From: DATELY01 sp035276085
GTDB taxonomy: Bacteria > Pseudomonadota > Gammaproteobacteria > Steroidobacterales > Steroidobacteraceae
DNA: 46,816 nucleotides
Direction of reading: 5' to 3'
Assembly (NCBI GenBank): GCA_035276085.1
Contig: DATELY010000031.1
Coordinates: forward strand, 1 to 46,816
Shown here: positions 25,147 through 33,319 of the stretch, piece by piece
How positions within the stretch are numbered: the stretch's first letter is position 1
Layout: every line of letters begins with the position of its first letter
Program-made: the position numbers and the translations under genes
The notes under the pieces: model-generated
Told to the model about the DNA's origin: nothing
Database searches by the model: none
Seen by the model: the letters and a program-made list of their open reading frames with translations, nothing else

Positions 25147-25893
25147 TCACCGCGAACTCAGCATCACCCTCGTCTTCCGCCATCCGAACCGTTGCACGAA
25201 GGCGGTGAACAACGCCGCCGCCTGTGCCTGCGAGCGTTCCAGATGCACGCTCGTTTGCGCTTCCACTGCGCGCGCGTGCTGCTCCCCGCCGAGCGGTTCG
25301 AGCTCATGTTGCAACTGCGAGTGTTGCAGCCAGCGCTGAATCAGCCCTGCGTTGACCTCCAGATGGAACTGCAGGCCGTACGCGAAATCGCGATAGCGAA
25401 ATGCCTGGTTGGCGCAACTTGCGCTGCTGGCGAGATGCACCGTGTTTTGCGGCTCGGTGAAGGTGTACGCGTGCCACTGAAACACTGGCGTGGTGGAGTC
25501 CAGATGCTTGAACAGGGGATCGCTGCTGGCAGCGGGTGACAACGTGAGCGGATACCAGCCGATCTCCCGCACGGGATTCGGATGCACGTGCGCACCCAAT
25601 GCCGCCGCGAGCAACTGGGCACCGAGGCAGATGCCGAGCGTCGGAATCTCCCGCGCGACCGCGGCTTGCAACACCTCGGTCTCGTGCAGCAGGTGCGGAA
25701 ACCGATCGACCTGGTCGACGTTCATGGGGCCTCCCAAGACCACCAAGCCGTCGTACCGACTCACGTCGACCTGCGCAAACGGATCGCGCGCGAAGTTCAC
25801 GTAGCGAATGCGAAAGCCCGCCCCGCGCAAGAGCGGATCGAGCACACCCATCGGCTCGCTCGGCACATGTTGGAGAACTAGCAGTTTGCGCAT
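25147..25893 (-). CDS. Class I glutamine amidotransferase-like protein
   Basis: The 248-residue protein is a stand-alone GATase1 domain: GLVVLGGPMNVD, nucleophile Cys89 in GICLGAQ, and the His177/Glu179 pair in LQFHLEV. Family members transfer ammonia from glutamine to a partner or hydrolyse gamma-glutamyl compounds, as in the PuuD/GMP-synthase-like proteins of unknown substrate. No obvious synthetase partner lies nearby. The ATG at 25893 gives MRKLLVLQHVPSEPMGV, a typical family start. Confidence 0.88.
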   Translation of the reverse strand: MRKLLVLQHVPSEPMGVLDPLLRGAGFRIRYVNFARDPFAQVDVSRYDGLVVLGGPMNVDQVDRFPHLLHETEVLQAAVAREIPTLGICLGAQLLAAALGAHVHPNPVREIGWYPLTLSPAASSDPLFKHLDSTTPVFQWHAYTFTEPQNTVHLASSASCANQAFRYRDFAYGLQFHLEVNAGLIQRWLQHSQLQHELEPLGGEQHARAVEAQTSVHLERSQAQAAALFTAFVQRFGWRKTRVMLSSR

Positions 25894-25913
25894 GCCGCGT
25901 TGCGCATCGTAAG

Positions 25914-26186
25914 TCAGCGGGCTTGCCGGGGACGGCGGCGCGCCCATTCGAGTTTTTCGGGTTGGGGCAGACTCTTGAGCGCAAGCTCGGCGCGCAGCGC
26001 TTCACCCTTCGTCGCGAACCCCTGTACGCCGAGAATCCTCAGCGGCTTGTTCGACCGCGTGAACTTGGCAGCCTTACCGGCCACATGCTGTTGAAAGCGA
26101 ACATCGACGTCGAGCGCGATGCCGGCATAGGTACGGCCATCCGCACACGCCAGCAGGTAGAGCCACCACGTGACGTCATCGCTCAC
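25914..26186 (-). CDS. GIY-YIG nuclease-fold protein (UPF0213/YhbQ type)
   Basis: The 90-residue protein has the YhbQ-like GIY-YIG core: WWLYLLACADGRTYAGIA near the start, Arg30 (VRFQQHV), and a Glu within ALRAELALKSL. It could cut or bind branched DNA or RNA; function of the family is not settled. It starts with GTG (26186), 6 bp after the stop of the YaiL gene, in the same direction, so the two are probably co-transcribed. Confidence 0.85.
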   Translation of the reverse strand: MSDDVTWWLYLLACADGRTYAGIALDVDVRFQQHVAGKAAKFTRSNKPLRILGVQGFATKGEALRAELALKSLPQPEKLEWARRRPRQAR

Positions 26187-26192
26187 GCCCCA

Positions 26193-26744
26193 TCACCACA
26201 TCAAGTCATCGGGCACGATGTGATCCTTGTACGGGTCGTCTTCCGCCGCGGACTCAGCGTCTGCAGCCGCGAGCTCGAGCGGCACCACGAACTCCGGGTC
26301 GCGCTCTTTGATACGAGCGGCAATTTCCGCCGGCACGATCGCATAGAAACCATCATGTCGCACGATCATCAACGCACCGCTCATCAGGTTCGACCGCACA
26401 TCGGCATTGACGCCCATGCGCCGCACCTTCTTGCGATCGATGAAGTTGAAGTATTCCTCGCTTTCGATGCGTGGGATGCGGCTCTGCTCTACGAGCTGTC
26501 GGATCTCCGCGGTCAGCGCACGCCGTTGAGCTTTCTCGCGCTGCTTGCGATTGAGATCGAGGTCGCGCGCGATCTTGGCCGCCTGCGCTTGCTGCGCGGC
26601 GAGTCGCTGCTTGTCGACGGGAGGCGGTGTGTGCTGCTTGCGCTCTCGACGTTCCTGCTGTCGCTGATCTTGCTCCGCTTTCTTGCCTTGCTTCTTGTTG
26701 CCGAGCCCGGCAGCGATCAGCTGTTCACGCAACGACATGCTCAT
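26193..26744 (-). CDS. yaiL: YaiL/DUF2058 nucleoprotein
   Basis: The 183-residue protein closely follows E. coli YaiL: N-terminal MSMSLREQLIAAGLGNKK, a Lys/Gln/Arg-rich coiled region (about 25-95), then the globular domain with FNFIDRKKVRR and the C-terminal DDPYKDHIVPDDLMW. The basic coiled-coil suggests nucleic-acid binding; the role is unknown. The ATG at 26744 is chosen, with a second Met at 26738. It is common in Gammaproteobacteria, which helps place this genome. A small GIY-YIG gene is downstream. Confidence 0.92.
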   Translation of the reverse strand: MSMSLREQLIAAGLGNKKQGKKAEQDQRQQERRERKQHTPPPVDKQRLAAQQAQAAKIARDLDLNRKQREKAQRRALTAEIRQLVEQSRIPRIESEEYFNFIDRKKVRRMGVNADVRSNLMSGALMIVRHDGFYAIVPAEIAARIKERDPEFVVPLELAAADAESAAEDDPYKDHIVPDDLMW

Positions 26745-26962
26745 GACTCGTCCCCAACGGTCTCTTAAGTGGCGGGCGCGTATCTTACTTAACGGCATCG
26801 GCGAGCGGCAAAAACCTGCTGATTTTCGCGATCCGCCGACATTCGCCGGACCCCATGGAGTCACATAAGCGTCGGATTTGTAAGAAACAGCGACGGGTGA
26901 GTTCGGGTGCAAAGCACGCTACGCTGGCAACCGTCGACAAGCCACGAGTGCGCTCCAAGATC

Positions 26963-27487
26963 ATGCTGAAAAGAATAATGGCGACCGCCGCAGCCATGCT
27001 GATGATGCTGACCATCCCCGCCCACAGCGGCAATGCCAACCTCGGTTACGATCCCGAAGCCGATCCCTTCGAGCAATATCAGAGTGCCATCGCAACAGCG
27101 CAAGCCACCCATAAGCTCGTGCTCGTCATCTCCGGCGGCGACTGGTGCCACTGGTGTCATCTGCTGAACCAGTTCATGACCCGCAATCGCGATGTGCACG
27201 CGCGCCTCGAGGACGCGTTCGTCGTGATGAAGGTCTACATCGGCGCAGAGAACACGAACGACTTCTTCTTCGAACAGTTGCCACCCGCGTACGGCGCACC
27301 GCACTTCTGGATCATCGCGCCCGACCGCAATGTCCTGAGCTCGCAATCCACGGCACCGTTCGAGCGCGGCAAGAACGGCTACGACAAGGAACGCTTCCTG
27401 CAGTTCGTGCAGCACTGGGATGAAGTGCGCACCGCCCGGACGCAGGGAACGAAAGACGCCGGTCTGCAGGCGGCAGCGCGAGAGTAA
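26963..27487 (+). CDS. Periplasmic thioredoxin-like protein
   Basis: The 174-residue protein has an N-terminal signal peptide (MLKRIMATAAAMLMMLTIPAHSG) and a thioredoxin-like fold with a GDWCHWCHLL active site (Cys62, Cys65) and a PHFWIIAPD strand holding a cis-Pro-like position. It most resembles the YyaL/DUF255-related or thioredoxin-7 group of secreted redox proteins and probably reduces or delivers electrons in the periplasm. Substrate unknown. The ATG at 26963 starts the signal peptide; an earlier in-frame ATG at 26855 would spoil it. It is divergent from yaiL. Confidence 0.82.
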   Translation: MLKRIMATAAAMLMMLTIPAHSGNANLGYDPEADPFEQYQSAIATAQATHKLVLVISGGDWCHWCHLLNQFMTRNRDVHARLEDAFVVMKVYIGAENTNDFFFEQLPPAYGAPHFWIIAPDRNVLSSQSTAPFERGKNGYDKERFLQFVQHWDEVRTARTQGTKDAGLQAAARE

Positions 27488-27770
27488 TTCCCGTCCCCTC
27501 CCTTGCGAAGCGGGGGGCGAGCCGGTGCCTTCAGCAACGACACCCAATGTGTCGTTGCCCGGCGCAGCGCCAGTGCATGGATGCACTGGCTGGACAGTGA
27601 CACAGGGAAGTGGCCTTCACGAGGGTTAGGGTGGGGGAGCTTGTGAGAGCGATGCGCTCGATGAGCAGCCCCCATTCTGTCCTTCTGATGTGCAGGGACG
27701 CACAAATGGCGCGGGCGCAGGGATGCGCAGGAGCGGCCCCCGCTTCGCAAGGGAAGGGACGCTATCCCAT
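27488..27770. repeat. Mosaic of hairpins and REP-like pieces
   Basis: This gene-free stretch holds REP-like half units at 27491-27515 and 27618-27640, a perfect 9-bp hairpin at 27535-27557 (CAACGACAC/GTGTCGTTG), a perfect 10-bp hairpin with a 2-nt loop at 27569-27590 (GCCAGTGCAT/ATGCACTGGC), and an AGGGACGCAC / AGGGATGCGC pair near 27694-27730. It ends with a GCCCCCGCTTCGCAAGGGAAGGG unit near 27747-27765. It separates the thioredoxin-like and glutathione reductase genes. Confidence 0.75.
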
Positions 27771-27825
27771 AGCCACGTGGGACCCGTTAATCTCCTGTGC
27801 CTTGTTTCAACAGCGCAGGTCCCCG

Positions 27826-29172
27826 ATGCCCACGACGTACGACTACGACCTACTGGTGATCGGTGCCGGATCCGGTGGTGTGCGCGCCGCGCGCGTGGCG
27901 TCTGCGCATGGCGCCAAAGTCGCCATCGTCGAGGAGTATCGCATCGGCGGCACGTGCGTCATTCGTGGATGCGTGCCGAAGAAGCTGCTGGTGTATGGCG
28001 CGCACTTCGCGGAAGACCTGGTCGACGCGCGCCGTTTCGGTTGGACGGTGAATAGTCCGAAGTTCGATTGGCCGACGCTGCGCGACAACGTGCTGGCGGA
28101 AGTGTCGCGCCTGAGCGGGCTCTACACCGAAACGTTGAGCAACCATAAAGTGCAGATCTTCCGCGAGCGCGCGGTGGTGACGGGGCCGCACACCGTCCGC
28201 GTCGGCGCGGAAGCGGTGAGTGCGGCGAAGATTCTGATCGCCACGGGTGCGCGACCGCACATCCCGGACGTGCCAGGTGCCGAGCACGGCATCACATCGA
28301 ACGAAGCATTTCACCTCGAGCAACTTCCCAAGCGGATCGTCATTACCGGTGGCGGCTATATCGCGAACGAGTTCGCCGGCATCTTTCATGAGTTCGGCGC
28401 GCAGGTCACCTTGATCAATCGCTCCGATCAGATTCTGCGGGGCTACGACGAACAGATTCGCGATCGGCTGCTGCAGATCTCTCTCATCAAGGGCATCCGC
28501 TTCATGTTCAATTGCGCGCTGGAGCAGATCACGCGTCATGACGACGGCACGCTGACGCTGCAGGCCAAAGATGCCGAGCCGCTCAACTGCGATGTCGTGA
28601 TGTTTGCCACGGGACGCGTACCGAACACGGAGGGACTGGGTCTCGAAAGCGCAGGCGTCGAGCTCGACAAAGCCGGCGCCGTGCGCGTGGACGACCAGAA
28701 TCGTTCGACTTGCGAATCGATCTATGCCGTGGGTGACGTCACCAATCGCGTGCAGCTCACCCCCGTGGCCATCCGCGAAGGACAAGCCTTCGCGGATACG
28801 GTGTTCGGCAACACGCCGAAAATCATGGATTACGGCTGCATCCCGTCCGCAGTGTTCAGTCATCCGCCGCTTGCAGGCGTGGGGCTGACGGAATCGCAAG
28901 CCCGCAATCGGCTGGGCAGCATCAAGGTGTACACATCGGACTTCCGGCCGATGAAGAACGTGCTGGCGAATCGCAACGAGCGCGCGCTGTACAAACTCAT
29001 CGTCGATGAGGCGAGCGGCAAAGTGGTCGGCGCGCACATGATCGGCCCTGACGCGCCGGAGATCCTGCAGATGGCCGCAGTCGCGGTGAAGGCCGGGCTT
29101 ACGAAGGCGCAGTTCGACGACTGTGTCGCCATTCACCCCACCATGGCCGAAGAGCTGGTGCTCCTGAAATAG
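27826..29172 (+). CDS. gor: Glutathione reductase
   Basis: The 448-residue flavoenzyme reduces glutathione disulfide with NADPH. It has the FAD motif IGAGSGGVRAA (about 12-22), the redox disulfide GGTCVIRGCVPKK (Cys pair), the NADPH-binding ITGGGYIANEFAG, the ATG(R) second FAD motif FATGRVPNTEG, and the C-terminal active-site HPTMAEE. Length and motifs are full and undamaged. The ATG at 27826 starts MPTTYDYDLLVIGAGSG. It supplies reducing power for glutathione-dependent proteins, which in this window include a YfcG-like transferase, glyoxalase and the glutaredoxin fused to cysteine synthase. Confidence 0.96.
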   Translation: MPTTYDYDLLVIGAGSGGVRAARVASAHGAKVAIVEEYRIGGTCVIRGCVPKKLLVYGAHFAEDLVDARRFGWTVNSPKFDWPTLRDNVLAEVSRLSGLYTETLSNHKVQIFRERAVVTGPHTVRVGAEAVSAAKILIATGARPHIPDVPGAEHGITSNEAFHLEQLPKRIVITGGGYIANEFAGIFHEFGAQVTLINRSDQILRGYDEQIRDRLLQISLIKGIRFMFNCALEQITRHDDGTLTLQAKDAEPLNCDVVMFATGRVPNTEGLGLESAGVELDKAGAVRVDDQNRSTCESIYAVGDVTNRVQLTPVAIREGQAFADTVFGNTPKIMDYGCIPSAVFSHPPLAGVGLTESQARNRLGSIKVYTSDFRPMKNVLANRNERALYKLIVDEASGKVVGAHMIGPDAPEILQMAAVAVKAGLTKAQFDDCVAIHPTMAEELVLLK

Positions 29173-29234
29173 CAGCGGGCTTACATATTGCCGGACCGCG
29201 CCCCCTGCCCGTCGACACGGCAGAATCTGTTGTG

Positions 29235-29253
29235 TGTACATGGAACTTGTACA
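29235..29253. promoter_or_regulatory. TGTACA dyad upstream of the epimerase-PAS gene
   Basis: TGTACA at 29235-29240 and 29248-29253 flank TGGAACT. Because each arm is itself palindromic, the site is both direct and inverted. It lies 201 bp before the ATG at 29454, in a 281-bp gap that contains no gene. It could be an operator; no regulator is adjacent to support this. Confidence 0.35.
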
Positions 29254-29453
29254 GAGCGGCTCGAATTTATGATGTCGCCGCGCACGCTCGCTGCGTAGCG
29301 GGACGTCTGCGCAGATCGCACACCGTGCGTTTGTAGGCGTGTATTGCGCAGCGCCAAGACCACGCCTGATCATTACGGCGGAGCATCACCGGGCGTTACA
29401 CCAGGGGCCCCGTTCAGGTGCAGGATGCGTTCCGTTTGGCTGGAGCATCGCGC

Positions 29454-30908
29454 ATGAAGTTACTCGTCACTGGCGGCACCGGCTTCATCGGCTCGCGATT
29501 GAGCGTGCGTGCACGTGCGACCGGGCATGACATCGTCGTTATCGGCCTGACCAACACGGACGGGGAGCGCGCCCGGCTGGAAGAACTGAAAGCGGCTGGC
29601 GTCGACGTCCGGATCGGCGCTCTTCAAGATCGCGAATTCGTGCGTTCGGCACTGACCGGCTGCGATGCCGTCATTCATCTCGCGGCTGCGCAGCATGAAG
29701 CCAATGTGCCCGACGATTACTTTCGCGCCGTCAACGTCGATGGGACGCGGGAGTTGCTCGAAGGTTGCATGGACCTGGGCGTCAAGCGTTTCGTCTACGG
29801 CAGCACGATCGGTATTTATGGATCCGCTTCCGCAACGGCGCTCGATGAAGATTCCCCACCGCGCCCCGAGAACATCTATGGCGTGACGAAGCTCGAAGCC
29901 GAGAACCTGGTCAGGTCCCACGCGGATCGACTGGACGTCACGATCGTGCGCATCTCCGAGACGTATGGACCCGGCGATCTGCGCTTGTTGAAATTGTTCA
30001 AGGCCGTGCAGAACGGCTGGTTCGCCATGATCGGGCGCGGTTTGAACCGTCGCCAGCCGATTCACGTGCAGGATCTCGTGCGCGGATTGCTGCTGGCGGT
30101 CGAGCATCCGGCAGCCGTCGGACAAACCATCCTGTTGGCAGGGCCGGCACCGCTCACGACGCGCGAGATGGTCCGCGATGTCGCTGCGGCACTGGATCGA
30201 TCCGTTCACAATGTGAACGTCCCCATGTGGCCAGTGCTGCTGGCAGCGCACACGATGGAGCGAGCGCTGAAGCCGCTGCGTATCCAGCCACCGTTGCACC
30301 GCCGGCGTCTCGACTTCTTCAACAAGTCGTTCTGGTTCTCCACTGCCAAGGCGAAGCGGTTGATCGGTTTCGAGCCGATGATTCCATTCGCCGTCGGCGC
30401 GCGCGATACCGCGGGCTGGTATCGCCGCGAAGGTCTATTGGAAGTGGCGGGCGCCACGCACGCCGAACTGAGCGAGCCGTTGCTGGCCGAGCCGAAGGGC
30501 GACATACCGCTCGCGTCGTTCGATGCCGCTCGCTGGGATCTGGCGGACATCCTCGAGTACACGCACGACGCCATCATCATTTGGGAAATGGACGGCGCCG
30601 GCATCCTGTATTGGAATCGCGCCGCCGAGCAACTGTATGGCTACAGCCGCCGCGATGCGGTTGGACGCTCCACCCACGTGTTGCTGCAGACGGAAGTGGA
30701 CGGAGGCGTGAATGAGCTCGAAGCGAAGCTCGCCCGCTATGGCGTGTGGGTGGGCAACCTGCACCACCGCTGTCGCGACGGCAGGCTTCTCGTCGTGCAA
30801 ACACGCCTGGCGCTGATGTCGCAACGCGATGGACGCTGGCTGGTCCTCGAAGTGAACCGGGATATCACGGAGACAGTTGAGAAGGAGGCGGCGGGGACGC
30901 GACTCTGA
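29454..30908 (+). CDS. NAD-dependent epimerase fused to a PAS sensor domain
   Basis: The 484-residue protein joins two modules. Residues 1-330 are an extended SDR: GGTGFIG (7-13), Tyr142 and Lys146 in IYGVTK, and a substrate-side HVQDLVRGLLLA. After a linker, residues 361-474 form a PAS domain: DILEYTHDAIIIWEMDGAGILYWNRAAEQLYGYSRRDAVG, with later VGNLHHRCRDGRLLVVQTR and VNRDIT, typical of the PAS-PAC end. No kinase, cyclase or DNA-binding output follows. A ligand or redox signal sensed by PAS could regulate the dehydrogenase; this is inference. The ATG at 29454 follows GGAG by 8 nt. Confidence 0.88.
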   Translation: MKLLVTGGTGFIGSRLSVRARATGHDIVVIGLTNTDGERARLEELKAAGVDVRIGALQDREFVRSALTGCDAVIHLAAAQHEANVPDDYFRAVNVDGTRELLEGCMDLGVKRFVYGSTIGIYGSASATALDEDSPPRPENIYGVTKLEAENLVRSHADRLDVTIVRISETYGPGDLRLLKLFKAVQNGWFAMIGRGLNRRQPIHVQDLVRGLLLAVEHPAAVGQTILLAGPAPLTTREMVRDVAAALDRSVHNVNVPMWPVLLAAHTMERALKPLRIQPPLHRRRLDFFNKSFWFSTAKAKRLIGFEPMIPFAVGARDTAGWYRREGLLEVAGATHAELSEPLLAEPKGDIPLASFDAARWDLADILEYTHDAIIIWEMDGAGILYWNRAAEQLYGYSRRDAVGRSTHVLLQTEVDGGVNELEAKLARYGVWVGNLHHRCRDGRLLVVQTRLALMSQRDGRWLVLEVNRDITETVEKEAAGTRL

Positions 30909-30924
30909 GCGGGGCGGGCTGGTC

Positions 30925-30961
30925 TGCTGGCCAGAAGGCTCGCGGAACTCTCTGGCCAGCA
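30925..30961. repeat. CTGGCCAGA hairpin between convergent genes
   Basis: An 11-bp stem (30925-30935 with 30951-30961) encloses a 15-nt loop, and further GCCAGCAAGCC repeats lie to 30982. It is a relative of the hairpin at 9189-9227. It sits between the convergent epimerase-PAS and EF-G-like genes and could terminate both. Confidence 0.7.
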
Positions 30962-30990
30962 AGCCGACTAGCCAGCAAGCCGTTCTTCAC

Positions 30991-33036
30991 TCACTCCTCT
31001 TCCACCCGCTTGTATGCCTGGGTCAGCTCTTGTTGCTTGCGTGGGGGGACGGGGTCGTAGTGACTCAATACCATGGTGTAGCTGCCCTCACCGCCGGTGA
31101 GTGACTTCAAACGCGATTGATAGTCGCTGAGCTCGGCCAAGGGCACCAGTGCGCTGATGCGCGTGCGTTGGCCCGGTAATGCATGGTTGCCACTGATCCG
31201 GCCTCGTCGGGTCGCCAGGTCGCCGGTGATGTCGCCGGTTACGCGACTGGGTGTCGTGATCTCCACTCGAACGATGGGCTCCAACACGCTCGGTGCTGCT
31301 TCAGCAATGGCGTTCTGCAGCGCCCGCCTGCCGGCCGCCACGAACGCGACTTCCTTCGAATCGACCGTGTGATATTTGCCGTCGTATACCACCACGCGCA
31401 TGTCTTGCAGCGGAAAGCCTGCGATCGCGCCTTCGCCCATGATCTGCCGCACCCCTTTCTCGACGGCCGGAATGAATTGCGATGGAATGGCGCCGCCCAC
31501 GACTTCGTCGACGAACTCAAATCCCTGGCCGCGCGCGAGCGGCTCGATCCGCAAGTGCACTTCGCCGAATTGCCCTGCACCGCCGGTTTGTTTCTTGTGT
31601 CGATGGTGACCGTCGGCCGGACGCGTGATCGTTTCCCGATACGGGATACTCGGCGGTCTGGTCTTGCAACGCACGCCGTACCGCTCGCTCATGCGATCCT
31701 GCAGCATCCGCAGATGCAACTCGCCGACCGCGTAGAGAACGGTTTCGTTCAAGCCGGCGTGATGCTCGACACGCACGCAAGGATCCTCCGCCATGAGCCT
31801 GTGCAGCGCGTCGGAAAGCTTTTGCTCCTCGCCGCGTCGCTCGGGTTCGATCGCGAGACCCGCCATCGATGGCGGAAACGCGATGGACTTCAGGTGATAG
31901 TGATCTTCGTCGTGGGAGTCGTGCAGCACGGCATCGAAGTGCAGCTCATCGACTTTGGCGACGGCGCAAATGTCGCCGGGAATCGCACTCGGCACTTCGG
32001 TGTGATCCTTGCCCTGCAAACGATACAGATGCGCCACTTTGAACGGCTTGCGTGCATCGCCCACAAACAACTGCGAGCCCGGACGCACCGTGCCTTGATG
32101 CACGCGGAAGAGACCCAGGCGACCCACGAACGGATCGATGGTGATCTTGAACACATGCGCGATCACATGATGATTCGGATCGGGTAGCACTTCCACCCGC
32201 TCGGCACGCTCGCCCTCGCCTTTCAGAAACGGCGGCGGATTGCCCTCGCAGGGATTCGGCATGAGGCGCGCAATGATCTGCAACAGCTCGGGGACGCCGG
32301 CGCCCGTCTCGGCGGACACGAAGCAGACCGGAATCAGATGACCTTCGCGCAGGGCCTGCTCGAACGGCTCGTGGAGTTGCTCCGGTGAAAGCTCTTCGCC
32401 TTGCTCGAGGTACAGGGCCATCAGCTTCTCATCGACCTCAACGACCTGGTCGATGATCTCGGTGTGAGCTCCGGCCACGGAACCGAAGTCCGGCTGCGCC
32501 TTGCCGGGCTCGAAGAAGCAATCCACGACGCCACGGCCACGCTCCGTGGGCAGATTGAGCGGCAGACACTCGCGTCCGAAGGTCTCTTGCACATCGGCCA
32601 GGACCTGTTCGGCGTGCGCGTCACGCGCATCGATCTTGTTGATGATGACGAGCCGACACAGTGCGCGATCGCGCGCAAACTCGATCATGCGCTGGGTCAT
32701 CGGCTCGATGCCCGTGGCCGCATTGATCACGATTGCTGCCGTCTCCACGGCTTCCAGCAGCGGTAGCGAGCGCCCGATGAAATCGGCGCTGCCCGGCGTA
32801 TCGATGAGATTGACGTGACAGCCACCGATCTCGAAATGGACGATGGCCGCATCGAATGAATGCAGCGCGCTCTTCTCCAACGGATCGAAGTCGCACACCG
32901 TGGTGCCACGCTCGAGACTGCCGCGCGAGCGAATGGCGCCGGCTTGTAACAGCAAGCTCTCGGCCAACAAGGTCTTGCCCGCACCCGCCTGCCCTACCAG
33001 CGCGAGGTTGCGAATGTCAGCCGTCGAGTACGCCAT
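30991..33036 (-). CDS. Elongation factor G paralogue (EF-G-like)
   Basis: The 681-residue GTPase has the EF-G domain order: G1 GQAGAGKT (15-22), G3 LIDTPGSAD, G4 INKIDA, G5 SAETGAG, then the beta-barrel, and domains with TRPPSIPYRETIT, FGEVHLRIEPL and the C-terminal HALPGQRTRISALVPLAEL. It is about 20 residues shorter than canonical EF-G and differs in the switch and C-terminal regions, as in the EF-G-like paralogues often seen beside normal EF-G. No rpsL/rpsG/tuf context is present, so it is unlikely to be the main translocase. The ATG at 33036 follows GGAGGA, a strong ribosome-binding site. Confidence 0.92.
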   Translation of the reverse strand: MAYSTADIRNLALVGQAGAGKTLLAESLLLQAGAIRSRGSLERGTTVCDFDPLEKSALHSFDAAIVHFEIGGCHVNLIDTPGSADFIGRSLPLLEAVETAAIVINAATGIEPMTQRMIEFARDRALCRLVIINKIDARDAHAEQVLADVQETFGRECLPLNLPTERGRGVVDCFFEPGKAQPDFGSVAGAHTEIIDQVVEVDEKLMALYLEQGEELSPEQLHEPFEQALREGHLIPVCFVSAETGAGVPELLQIIARLMPNPCEGNPPPFLKGEGERAERVEVLPDPNHHVIAHVFKITIDPFVGRLGLFRVHQGTVRPGSQLFVGDARKPFKVAHLYRLQGKDHTEVPSAIPGDICAVAKVDELHFDAVLHDSHDEDHYHLKSIAFPPSMAGLAIEPERRGEEQKLSDALHRLMAEDPCVRVEHHAGLNETVLYAVGELHLRMLQDRMSERYGVRCKTRPPSIPYRETITRPADGHHRHKKQTGGAGQFGEVHLRIEPLARGQGFEFVDEVVGGAIPSQFIPAVEKGVRQIMGEGAIAGFPLQDMRVVVYDGKYHTVDSKEVAFVAAGRRALQNAIAEAAPSVLEPIVRVEITTPSRVTGDITGDLATRRGRISGNHALPGQRTRISALVPLAELSDYQSRLKSLTGGEGSYTMVLSHYDPVPPRKQQELTQAYKRVEEE

Positions 33037-33213
33037 TGGAGTCGTCCTCCCGTGTACGAGCGACGGTCAGGATACTCTCGCTGCCGATGCTGACTGGATA
33101 GGAATAATGACTATCTGCGCTCCTTCGTGGAGCGGTGGACGACCGGAGGAAGTGGCGCGCCAGGGTGCGGTGGCAGAGGGAGCTAAGAGGCGCAGGTCCG
33201 AGCAGCGATGGAG

Positions 33214-33285
33214 CTACTCCGCCTCGTGACACACCGCTTCGATGTTGTGTCCATCGGGATCGAGCACGAACGCACCGTAGTAATG
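33214..33285 (-). pseudogene. C-terminal fragment of a VOC/glyoxalase-like gene
   Basis: The minus strand encodes HYYGAFVLDPDGHNIEAVCH plus EAE and a stop, an excellent match to the end of VOC proteins with DPDGHNIEAV. An in-frame TGA lies immediately before the His codon (33286-33288), and the P450 gene ends 35 nt further. The rest of the gene is missing, apparently lost when the P450 locus was placed here. Confidence 0.7.
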
Positions 33286-33319
33286 TCACCCGCGACGGTG
33301 AATCAGCATGCGGTCGTGC

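Noticed and set aside
27850..29373. 507-codon open frame opposite glutathione reductase
   Set aside because: The sense strand encodes all glutathione reductase motifs; the antisense frame shows no domain and is a codon-bias shadow.
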